From Doris montereyensis (lineage: Eukaryota > Mollusca > Gastropoda > Nudibranchia > Dorididae): a stretch of 64,000 bases of DNA. Below the pieces are notes generated by a model. It was not told the origin of the DNA and did no database searches. It worked only from the letters and a program-made list of their open reading frames with translations. The stretch lies in contig JAXRKP010000435.1 of the NCBI GenBank assembly GCA_037039925.1, positions 152,501-216,500 on the forward strand, given 5' to 3'. Shown here in pieces: positions 51,308-64,000 of this stretch. The position numbers and the translations under genes were made by a program. How positions within the stretch are numbered: position 1 is the first letter of the stretch; every line of letters begins with the position of its first letter.

Positions 51308-51595
51308 TTGGATTTCATTTGATTTGATTTGATTCATCCACATCCACAAGGGGTGATCTCGGGGGTTTGGTAAGATTTTTGATTTTCTGCCTAAATAGCC
51401 AAGAGATCTTTACGTGACAGAGAGTTGTGATCTGCACACGTGTCCATTCACCTACTTGGACCTTTGGGGGGGGCGGGACTGGGTAGATTTGCTTGAAAAT
51501 TTTTTTAAATCGAGAAAATTGTTCAAGGGCTGACTCGAATCCACTACCTTTTGGTTGAGAGGTCGACACCCTGAGGAGGGAGTCGAGTCCCCCAG
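51308..51595 (-). repeat. SINE family A, copy 14
   Basis: Tail TTTGATTTGATTTGATT, diverged body, head with CTACCTTTTGGTTGAGAGGT and GAGTCGAGTCCCCC. Confidence 0.9.
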
Positions 51596-51892
51596 CATAG
51601 AGTGTACCAATTTTGGATCAAAATGTCGAGGAACACTATTTCTTGCATTAATAAATATGTTGTCTAAATCTAATTGATTAATATTCGCTGGAGGAAAAAG
51701 CAGGCCCGAACATCCCGGTCAATCTTGTCCCACAGACGTTCCATACCAGTTCACTACGTCCGATGAATAAGCAGGCCAAATATCAATTACGTTTACGTTT
51801 AGACTAGTGTTGCATTGTAGCTAAAAGAATCTTGAATGACAGTCGCTCTGTTGGAATATCATGAGATGTTCATGCTGATGCAAGAATAAATT

Positions 51893-51896
<4 letters not shown>
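51596..51896. other. unannotated sequence
   Basis: Unique sequence with no gene seen. Confidence 0.35.
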
Positions 51897-53387
<1,491 letters not shown>

Positions 53388-53479
53388 GTAACACCTCGTC
53401 TATGTATGCTCTGGCAGCCAGCTTTCCTTCACTCCTTCAGTCAGCCTACTACAAATTGAGCTCCGCTGTTTGTCGATGG

Positions 53480-53591
53480 CTTGATAGATAGATAGATAGG
53501 TTAATAGATTGATGGATAGATAGGTAGATAGATAGATAGATTAATACATGGATGGATGGATGGGTAGATAGATAGAGAGAGAGATAGATAG

Positions 53592-53675
<84 letters not shown>
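53480..53675. repeat. (GATA)n microsatellite
   Basis: AGAT tetramers, regular from about 53593 to 53673. Confidence 0.95.
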
Positions 53676-53798
53676 GGATATACATGCTACTGTAGATAGA
53701 AAGAGCAGTACAGCGCCGTGACGAGTCGAAAACGAGTGGATATTTTTTTTAATCAAAAACCATTAATAAAAATAATATTGTCTTATAATGTAAGCCAT

Positions 53799-53898
<100 letters not shown>

Positions 53899-54131
53899 CT
53901 GTGGATACTGCAAACCTTTATTTCATCTAAACGAAGGCAAACAATGGCATGGAAACTAGACAGTGTTGTTGAATCAAAAGACACAATTCCTTTAATAAAG
54001 GCAGACAAAATTGATTTAATCCATTCAATTCAGAGACAGGCTAAAAATTAAAAAAAACAAAATCAAAGAACAGCACATAAGATTAAGACAACAATAATGT
54101 CATAATCTAGATTATCTAGAGATAGAACTAG

Positions 54132-54362
54132 AACGTCGATAGAAACAAAGCCAGTTCTAGATTGGTTTACGATAGAAAACAAAGTTCGTTCAAAAACGTC
54201 CATAGAAACAAGCCAGTTCTAGATTGGTTTACAAAACGTCGATAGAAACAAGCCAGTTCTAGATTGGTTTACAAAACGTCGATAGAAACAAGCCAGTTCT
54301 AGATTGGTTTACAAAACGTCCATAGAAACAAGCCAGTTCTAGATTGGTTTACAAAATCTCAA
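54132..54362. repeat. 40-bp minisatellite, 5-6 copies
   Basis: Unit near ACGTCGATAGAAACAAGCCA followed by GTTCTAGATTGGTTTACAAA. Confidence 0.92.
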
Positions 54363-54419
54363 ACCCAGTTTTAGATTGTGATTGAGGCCAGTTTGACTAC
54401 TATTTAAATCAGTAAATCA

Positions 54420-54530
<111 letters not shown>

Positions 54531-54618
54531 CTGATGATGATTACTATGATGATGATAATCAAATTGATAATGATACTAATAATAGCAACAAATTATTATT
54601 TTTAAAACAATAAAGATA

Positions 54619-54706
<88 letters not shown>
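54619..54706. repeat. (AAT)n microsatellite
   Basis: About 28 AAT triplets. Confidence 0.95.
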
Positions 54707-54867
54707 CAATACATGTAATAATAATGTCAAGAGTGATTTCAACTGCAATGCAAAATGTAAAGAAAGACAACAAAAAATAGACCAAGTCTAGTTACATAAG
54801 TGCTGAGTGCTTACAAAACCACACACAAAACCACATTTTTTTGTACATGTATAAGATCAGCAGCAAC

Positions 54868-55070
54868 CCCCCCCCCCAAAAAAAAAAAAAAACAAAAAAA
54901 AAACAACAAACAACCAACCCAAACAAACCAAAATAAATAAACAAAAAATAAATAAATAAATAAATAAAAATAATATAATAAATAAAAAAAAATTAAAACA
55001 GCACCAAACAAACAACCCCAAACAAACAAACAAAAACAACACCAATAATAGAACAGAACAAAAACAATCA
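54868..55070. repeat. A-rich low-complexity tract
   Basis: C9 then A14, followed by AAAC/AAAT-rich sequence almost without G. Confidence 0.85.
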
Positions 55071-55180
55071 CCCCCTCCACCCCAAAGAAACAGAACAAGA
55101 AAAAGCCAACACAGTACAAGTACAAGTAGGTCTACAAAGAGCCGGTGGAACAACAAAAAAGACGATGCAGCACAGCAACA

Positions 55181-55363
55181 TCTCTACTACTACTACAACT
55201 ACTGCTACTACTACTACTACTACTACTACCACTACTACTACTACAACACTACTACTACTACAACAACTATTACTACTACTACAACAACTACTACTACTGC
55301 TACTACCACCACTACAACTATACTATACTATTACTACAACTACTGCTACTACAACTACTACTA

Positions 55364-55400
<37 letters not shown>

Positions 55401-55660
55401 AACTAACCACTACAACTATTACTACTACTTCAACACTACTACTACTACAACTACTACTACTACTACTACAACTACTACTATTACTACTACTACCAACAAC
55501 TCTATATTACTATTACTACTACTACAACTACTACTACAACTACTACAACTAACTACTATTACTACTACTACTACTACTACTAGTACTACTACTATTACTA
55601 CTACTACTACTACTAGTACTACTACTACTACACTACCACTACTACTACACACAACTAACT
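55181..55660. repeat. (ACT)n microsatellite, imperfect
   Basis: ACT triplets with ACA and ATT variants over nearly 480 bases; two ACTAGT points near 55580 and 55613. Confidence 0.95.
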
Positions 55661-55947
55661 ACTAAACTGTACTAGAGAAGAAGTTTGATGAAGTAACTGT
55701 ATTTAACTATGACATACAGCATCTCTACCCAGGGATACTCGAAACACCGACCTCCACTTTCTAATAATAGTCAATAGTAATACTAGTAATAGAAACTCGC
55801 TACCGGTACATGTATTTACTGTTATTGTTATACTTGTGTTACATTTGTATCTTTGTTTTGTACTTGTAGTAGTAGGTCCAATTGTTATTTGTGACGTAAT
55901 GGTATGTAAGGAAAGGATCGCCAAGCCTCATGCAGGTGTAAATAATA

Positions 55948-56149
55948 GTGTTGTTATCTGTACACAGGACCTCCTTCTTAATAAGAAAAACTGTCGTCCG
56001 TCTCCGTTTGGACTAGATGTCAATCCACCTACCTGGTCACTACGGGGAGTACTAGTAGCTTTGTTCGAAAAAGAAACGAACAATTTTTCGAATCCGCTAC
56101 CTTTTGTTAGAGAGAGGCCAACATCTTGCCTCTCGGCTACCGAGTCCCC
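55948..56149 (-). repeat. SINE family A, copy 15, tail missing
   Basis: Body from GTTATCTGTACACAGGACCT to head GAGAGAGGCCAACATCTTGC and CGAGTCCCC. Confidence 0.85.
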
Positions 56150-56394
56150 TATTTTCACTAGGTGCTGGCTCGAAATGATGGTAACGCACATCGTGTTCTG
56201 CACTCTTAGCTGTACATACATCGGCGGTGATAGGGTGACCACGCGTTTGAACTAACGGTAGATAGTTAGTACTACTACTAGTAATAGTAGTTGTTCTAGA
56301 TCTATCGCTAGTACTACTAGTATAAAACAAATATTATAATAATATTAATAAAAGGTCCTAACAAGAGAGGACGAGGGGTGTGTTATCATGATTA

Positions 56395-56562
56395 GAAGTA
56401 TTCCCCGTCCACCACTGACAAGAGAGTCATTTTCAGGTTAATTTAAGAGGAAAAATGCTGCAAGATGAATGAGAAATGGTATTACTATTTGAAATATATT
56501 GAAAGAGAGAAATGAAAGAAGTAGGACCTACCAGTAGCGCCCACCAACCGAGAGAGATGGGT
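56395..56562 (+). repeat. repeat family E, copy 7
   Basis: TATTCCCCGTCCACCACTGA, TTAATTTAAGAGGAAAAATG, AGAAGTAGGACCTACCAGTA and end GCGCCCACCAACCG. Confidence 0.83.
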
Positions 56563-56674
56563 GTGAATGTTTACAGACAGAAGAGACCACATTTTCGTGA
56601 TATAGTAATGGTAGTACATGACTGACAGTAATCTCTGCTGTCTCATATAAACAAGGAGTTCTCTGGAGAGAAAG

Positions 56675-57615
<941 letters not shown>

Positions 57616-57617
<2 letters not shown>

Positions 57618-57908
57618 TGATTTGATACGATTTACCCACATCCACAATTAATGTGATCTCGGGGTTTTGGTAGGATTTTTAATTTAACACCGGACTGCCC
57701 TGTACACAGCCAAGGACTCCTTAACGTGTTCAGAGTCAAGAGTGTTGTGATCTGCACACCGGACATCCTTTCTATTCTGTCGTCCGTCTCGATGGGACTA
57801 AGTGTCGATCCACCTACCTCTCTCTCTCTCTGAGTGAAACTCTCTCTCTGTGCGAACCCATTAACTTTTGGGTGAGAGGCCGACACCTTGCCTCTGGACT
57901 AACACTCG
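57616..57908 (-). repeat. SINE family A, copy 16
   Basis: Tail abuts the GA run. Near 57820-57850 the body contains two CTCTCTCTCT patches absent from other copies. The head is intact. Confidence 0.9.
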
Positions 57909-58319
57909 GACAGACAGAACAGAAAGACAGGGATAGAAAGGAGACAAAGTTAATGAAATAATTATAAATAAATCATAAATGACTGTTTGTAATACCCCCC
58001 CCCCATTAAATAACCCAATTAATATAATATCAATGAATCTTTAATGAATGTCAAGAGTCCTTTCTTATGTATGGAGAGGAAAAGAGAGAACGAATAATAT
58101 GAAAGCAATTGTTTTTACAATGCATTTCCTTTTCTCTCATCCTCCTACTCTAGCCTCTCGGTCGTTTTCCCCTTGGAGACGATTAAGAGCACAGTGTCTT
58201 AATATATCACTTATGTTATCATTAAGTTGTAGCTAGATTTTTATTTAACTACAGCTCACAAGAAATCAACTAATAATGATAATAATATAATTCTTTCTTT
58301 GCTGATCATTTCCCATTCT
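57909..58319. other. unannotated sequence
   Basis: AT-rich unique sequence with a C9 run near 57996; no gene seen. Confidence 0.35.
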
Positions 58320-58920
58320 ACCTTCCGGAAAGTGTGGGTTTAGATGTCTGATCTTTCTCCAGGAGCCCTGTCCAAGCATTTTCTGTTTCCTTCCCGTGAA
58401 AGTTAAATTTCCTTTGCTTTAATGCCTCTTTTATATCTTCTCACTTTCTCCGAGATCTGCCTTTTGACAGTGTTTTAGAGAGTTTCAGTAATGTATACTG
58501 ATTTAGCTATTCTATTGTCATTCATTCTGTTTACATGCCCAAACCACCTCAGTTGCCATCTGCTTTGGTTTGATCTCTTACTGATGTGTTTCTGATTTTT
58601 GTTTCGTTTAGTTTTTTACTATTATTATAAATAAAAATTTCAACTGCTTGTGCTCTACTGTATTCTCTACTGATCCAAAGTTCAGGTTTTGAGTCCGTAG
58701 AGGAGGGTAGGACAATAAACTGTGATATATATTGCCATGTTGGTTTTTTGTTGACAATTCTTGTTTACCTATAAATGCCTTTCCTAGATGGTTATATATT
58801 GTCATTGGATTTGAATTCTCTAGCTGATTACAGGTATAGTTTCCCTCTGAGTTAATCATTATCCTAGGTAATTGATTTTGAACTTGTTCTCAGTTCACAA
58901 TAATGCCCAATTTAAGATTT
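58320..58920 (-). mobile_element. RTE-like LINE ORF2 fragment, decayed
   Basis: Minus strand: PTLLYGLKTWTLDQ-like, then RWQLRWFGHVNRMNDNRIAK and SVYITETL. This is the conserved 'LLYG.E.W ... LRWFGH..RM...R..K' block. Several stops and indels; neither end of the element is present. Confidence 0.83.
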
Positions 58921-59544
58921 TGTGTTTTAATAATAGTTACTTGCATTGTTTTAATAATGCATTTAATAATAATTCCTTTATTCACTTCATTATTTATCAT
59001 GTTCATAATACTGAAGGTCAATAATAATAATTTTAATAATAATAATAAATAATCGGCATAATAATAATAATAATGATAATTAAAATTTACTAGTTCGAAT
59101 TTAATACATGCCTACATTCAATTTTTTCATTTTTGAGGAGGATTTGTTTGAATCCATAAATTATAATTAAAAGTTTAAGTGTCTGATGTAAACATTCAAT
59201 TAGTATAACGGTCTTAATATAACACTAAAATGAATACTTGAAAACAAAACTCCTGACTGTTGTTAATACGGATGATTGACTTTAGATCTTTGAGCTAGAT
59301 TAGAAATAATTGCTTTTAAGATTTAGTTCATTAGTTACAATAGTTTTACCATGCAGATTGAATATTTGCTATTCAACGTCAAACTCGAATGTTTAAAATT
59401 ATATGTGAGTTACCTACTTGTATATTTTAAAGATATTATTTAAATTCAAAGGGCATTTTGAACTTGAACCTGAATTATTTCAAAATGATATTCTAACTCG
59501 AACCCATAACAAAAAAACATCAGTTGAGCAACAAGATAGTATAC
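58921..59544. other. unannotated AT-rich sequence
   Basis: AATAAT-rich around 59020-59085; no gene seen. Confidence 0.4.
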
Positions 59545-59730
59545 TACCACTATTACTACTACTACTACTACTACTACTACTTTAAATACTACTAATAGAA
59601 TTTTCTACTACTACTACTACTAATACTAAAAAAACTGTTCTACTAGCGAGTTACGGTCGTACTGACTACTACTACTACTACTGACTTTAGTACTACCGGT
59701 AGATCTAGGGTATCATTACTACTACTACTA
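59545..59730. repeat. (ACT)n patches
   Basis: Several short ACT runs separated by unique bases. Confidence 0.8.
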
Positions 59731-59908
59731 ATCATAGCTTCTATTTTTTTACCATTAGACTATGTATTTGAATTTGGCAGTGGAACAATGAAATTAATGA
59801 AAATGTTGATAATTTATTTTTTGTTGGGGAACAAAGACAAGACAAATACAAGTTTGTTTTTGTTTTTGTTTTGTTTTGGGCTTTTTGTTGTGTGTTTTTT
59901 CAGTTCTG

Positions 59909-59911
<3 letters not shown>

Positions 59912-59954
<43 letters not shown>

Positions 59955-60255
59955 TTACTACTACTACTAGTACTACTGCTACTACTACTACTACTACTAC
60001 TACTACTGTAGTAGTAATAGTAGTTACTACTACTACTACTAGTTAGTACTACTATTACTACTACTACTAGTAGTAGTAGTAGTAGTAGTACTAGTAGTAC
60101 TACTACTACTACTAGTACTACCACCACCACTACTACTACTACAACCAGTACCACTAGTACTAGTATTAGTAGTAGTAGTAGTACTACTACTACTAGTAGT
60201 AGTAGTAATATCCTGTTACTACTACTACTACTACAACTACTACTACTACTACTAA
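59912..60255. repeat. alternating (ACT)n and (AGT)n, quasi-palindromic
   Basis: Runs of ACT and of its complement AGT/GTA alternate on one strand (for example ACTACTACTACTGTAGTAGT near 59998), so the segment can fold into a series of hairpins. Confidence 0.9.
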
Positions 60256-61189
60256 ATATAAATACTAGGAGTTTACTACTACTATGTAATCAATGACGTT
60301 AATAACAGTAACATGAGATTGTATTCACAAAGTGTCTTATTTCCGTTTTAATCTAGGTTCATCAACGCATCATGACGAACTGTACAATGTTGACTTTCGT
60401 CATTGTCAGTTAAAGATCTGTTAAGTGTTAAGTGAAGGCTACTGTGCGTAGTGTAACACTAGTAGTGAGAGTAACAACAGCAACAGGAATCGGTCATATT
60501 TTACATTAAATTTCATTAATAACAATGCTCATAGCGAGCGAGTTGTACTTGTTGACACGCTTTTATTCCTATTATGCGGCACGAGGAGTCCATTGTTGTA
60601 TTAATTTCTTTCTTTACGGACGCAAAATTATGACACGGCAGGTCGACTAGTACTTTCTTCCTAGGTCAGCATTTATAATAATTTTATATTATTTAGATCT
60701 AATTCTAATTTCTAATTAGTCTAGTGAAGTGTTACTAATGTTACGTTGCAGAACGAGAATCTGTAACTAGTAGTAGTACTGCGATATAAGTGTAATTTAC
60801 ATATAGACAAGTGTGAAGTACAAGTAGACTGGTGATCTAGAGAGGTCCGTCCATGGCATTTTATCTCTTATGGTAAAAAATAAAAATGTTAATACACTTC
60901 CCGTTGCCTTTAATATGTGTGCCAGAGTAGCCTCCCTTTGACTTTGACGTTGCCTACTTTGGATTTACAAACGTCGTTTCTTAAAAACAAATTGCTTTAA
61001 TTAAATCAATGGTTCCCTGGATCTGATATTTCTTTAACGGTAAGCTTAGCAGGACCTCAAGAAAAGTATCTCGAATCTTAGTTGTTACTGTTGTTATTAA
61101 TCTAGATCGAGTTATATGTTTCCAATTACAAATGTTTTATGTTATAGATCTAGATCTATAGACATAACAATCTTCACTTCTAGATTTTT
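60256..61189. other. unannotated sequence
   Basis: About 0.9 kb of AT-rich unique DNA; no gene seen on either strand. Confidence 0.4.
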
Positions 61190-61505
61190 TAATTTGATTT
61201 ACCCACATCCACTAAAATTTGAGGTGATCTCGAGGTTTTGGTAGGATTTTTTTTTTGCCTGACTGCCTCTGTAAACAGCCAGGGATCTTTAAACGTGCAG
61301 TGCTGTTATCTGTACATGGGTCCTCCTTTTAAATATTTTTGTCGTCCGATGGGACTAGGGACTTGATCCAGCTAACTGAACCAGGGGGGAGAGGGGATTT
61401 TGACTTTGGGGGAAATCGAGACGAGAATATTTTCAACCGATTAGCGGGGGCTCGAACCTAATACCTTTTAGGTCGAGACCTTGCCTCTGAATTACCGAGT
61501 CCCCC
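61190..61505 (-). repeat. SINE family A, copy 17
   Basis: Short tail, body with GGTTTTGGTAGGATTTTTTT, head with GGGGGCTCGAACCTAATACC and CCGAGTCCCC. Confidence 0.9.
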
Positions 61506-61851
61506 TATTGTAAATAGACTAATCGTATGTGAAAATTGCTGGGTTCAGTAGGTCTACCTCCAACAAGGTTAACAAATCACTGGCTTAAGTCTAGAGATAA
61601 AAATTAAGAACAGAGTCCTACGTTCTTTTTAGAACTAGTAGTACTAGTAAACTACTACTGTGTACACTACTACTACTAAAAGTACCACTTTATCTACATT
61701 ACAGTACTCCGTCACTTCTGATGACAGTAGTGACAGTGACAGTGACATCCAGTGAGAATAGAGTATTGAGACTAGAGAGTATTGAGACTGAGTGAATCGA
61801 GCTGATTAGACTTATGTATTAATATTACAAAAATGAAATTGCATGTCACAT
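61506..61851. other. unannotated sequence
   Basis: Short local repeats (GAGTATTGAGACTAGAG, ACAGTGACAGTGAC). No gene seen. Confidence 0.4.
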
Positions 61852-61852
61852 G

Positions 61853-61917
<65 letters not shown>

Positions 61918-61922
61918 TTATT
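61852..61922. repeat. (ACT)n microsatellite
   Basis: About 23 nearly perfect ACT triplets. Confidence 0.95.
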
Positions 61923-62539
61923 GTTACATCGTGCGTGTGTTTGTATTCATGCTCTACAGACGCACGCTAGATTCTAAATTCTATCGTCAAGAACTTCTAA
62001 TCAAGTCTAAAAACAAAACAGTAAAAATTTCTAGACTACTAAACAGTCTATGAAACAAACAACTTAAAACTACTACTACTACTATTACCGGTAAAAAATG
62101 AAGGCACACGCAGCCACTGCCAGTACTTGTGTTCCATTCTAAATTATTACTGTACCCGGTAGACCTATGCCTTTTCAGTTTTCACAAACCCTAGATTTGA
62201 GGCCTTTTATTATAAGATTAACTTTATAGAATTAGAATTAATTTTAGTTCAACGTAAACAAGGTGTTCAAGTATAGGAATAAGTCTAGTAATACTAATAT
62301 TAGTTCCTAAAATAATGATATAGTACATGTATTATTAATAACAAATAACATATTAATTGAATAGTTTTTAATATCCATGTGTTTTTTTTCCTTCCATTCG
62401 AATGCATTCGGGCACACGTGCAACCTGATCAACTTAAAATTAAAATTAATGTTATGCAAATGCAAATGCAAGCACAAACTGCTATTACTAAGTGTTATCT
62501 GGAGAAGACTAGGATGATTTGTTTTCAAATCTACTACGT
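61923..62539. other. unannotated sequence
   Basis: AT-rich unique DNA; no gene seen. Confidence 0.4.
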
Positions 62540-62591
62540 TCACCATAATAATAATAATAATAATATGGATAATAATATTTAATAATGGATA

Positions 62592-62634
<43 letters not shown>

Positions 62635-62690
62635 GTAATAGTAATAATAATAATAGTAATAATAATAATAATAATAATATGCAGTATGTA
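62540..62690. repeat. (AAT)n microsatellite
   Basis: AAT triplets with AGT and GGAT interruptions. Confidence 0.93.
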
Positions 62691-64000
62691 GTATAGTAAA
62701 CTAGTAAAAATAATGAGCTAATTAGATAATACTAGTAAGTAATAATAAAAGATAAAAATAAACCAATTGAGAGGAAAGAGTATGTGTATTACTAATCTGA
62801 ATACCCTACAAGATAAAGAGCCAAGTACAAAGCTGACCAGTCACCACACAGTGAAAGTGAAAGAAAATCTGGGAAAGAAGGATAACCGACCGAGGAATCA
62901 GAAAGAAGTTGATGATGAACAATTTGACCCTACTACTATTACTACTACTACTATTAGTGTATTATAACTGATATTATAGAGATATAGGGATGCTATTATT
63001 TACTATTTAGATCTACTACTACTGGGGAAAGCACCACAGATAAAGATGCTAAACGTTCACTTACGAATAATGAATAGCAATAATCAAGAGAGAAAAATAC
63101 CCTTTAACTAAAAAGTACAGAGAGAAAAGTTTCGTTGATTTACTTGGAAATTGCTTCATGATAAAATTGATAGAGGGAGGGATAGGAGGGAATAATATCT
63201 TACTAATGATAGCGTCCCGATAGATGAGGGTGGACCATACCACATAATATGACTATTAATATGATGGCATTGTTTGAGAGGGATTGGAATAACACTAACA
63301 CTAACTAACACTATTAACAGAGAAATGTGTGGGGTTGATTCGGGACATCAAGGAAGTGAACCGGTGGCATGCAGCACTAGCACTAGTAGCAGTAGCAGGA
63401 ATATCATATTCACATCAGTCAGACAGAGAGAGAGTCAGAGATCAGGTTTGAGTCCTTTGTGCTGTAACTTTACAACTGTTGGAAATATGATTTGAATCAA
63501 TATGAAATGTGGTTATGAGTTAATGTTATTCAATTGTTATGGACCAGTTATCAGACTCAAGGGACTTAATTTTTACAACCGGTGTACTGTACCTGTAACT
63601 GTAACTTAGTGTAGTGTCAAATAGCGTCAGGTTTGACAACGGTGCCTTTGTTTTAATTTTTATGTACTTGTCTATTTTGATATAAATATCAAAATGGCAC
63701 GCACAACGATTCATCGACATGTTTAAATCAGTTTAAGTTTAACGCTCTTTTCAGATCTGGGTCATCGTTGAAAACTAAATTTGTAAATACAGAAGTTCCG
63801 TTCAGACGAACACTCTTTTTTTATCTTTAAAACTTTTTAATTATTTTTTGTTAATGATCAACCGTTTAGAACAGTGTACTTCTTAACCTTGCTGAGGAAT
63901 TCAAATCAACAAAAACAAAACACATTCACCAAACACTTTAGTAATTTGAAAATCCGGACATACAACACAAATGGTGTGTCTTGATCTCCGTCGAACCCCG
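62691..64000. other. unannotated sequence to window end
   Basis: AT-rich. The best coding-like stretch is KENLGKKDNRPRNQKEVDDE at about 62855-62930 after a CACCACACAG, but no donor follows and I do not call it. Confidence 0.35.

Noticed and set aside
62767..62967. Possible exon with KENLGKKDNRPRNQKEVDDE
   Set aside because: Acceptor-like CACCACACAG but no donor, no neighbour exon, and it ends in an ACT repeat.

Overview
This window is nuclear DNA of an invertebrate animal. The genes are spliced and AT-rich, several tRNA-derived SINE families are dispersed through it, and the LINE remnants look RTE-like and L2/CR1-like. A mollusc, possibly a gastropod, is my best guess, but no single sequence here proves it. 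More than half of the window is repeat: microsatellites up to about 1.5 kb, some twenty minisatellite arrays, and several dispersed repeat families.

Four gene regions can be supported. (1) At 4.6-7.5 kb on the plus strand lies a coding block of about 950 codons for an unrecognised, mostly disordered protein, broken by two one-base frame slips. (2) At 20.7-35.0 kb on the minus strand lies a ten-exon gene for mitochondrial ribosomal protein mS31 (MRPS31). It is recognised from its conserved C-terminal half, and its middle is split into five exons of 31-43 nt. (3) Inside one MRPS31 intron, 25.37-25.84 kb on the minus strand, is a broken open frame for an unrecognised protein. (4) At 40.4-49.5 kb on the plus strand are five candidate exons of an unrecognised gene.

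Dispersed repeats: SINE family A (17 copies, tRNA head, AAATC-repeat tail), families B and C (different tRNA heads, a shared central segment), family E (about 150 bp, 7 copies), a palindromic MITE family D (3 copies), a 480-bp inverted-repeat element F, a possible Penelope-like fragment G, four RTE-like LINE 3' ends and two or three L2/CR1-like LINE 3' ends.

The most striking pattern is where the minisatellites sit. Several arrays begin exactly at functional or element boundaries: the stop codons of genes 1 and 2, a splice-donor-like site in gene 4, a SINE A head, a SINE B tail, a LINE 3' terminus and a SINE A tail. Coding frames are repeatedly broken by one missing base, often at short homopolymers. 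This suggests consensus indel errors in the assembly rather than gene decay. I found no bacterial-type system, CRISPR array, virus or toxin gene.
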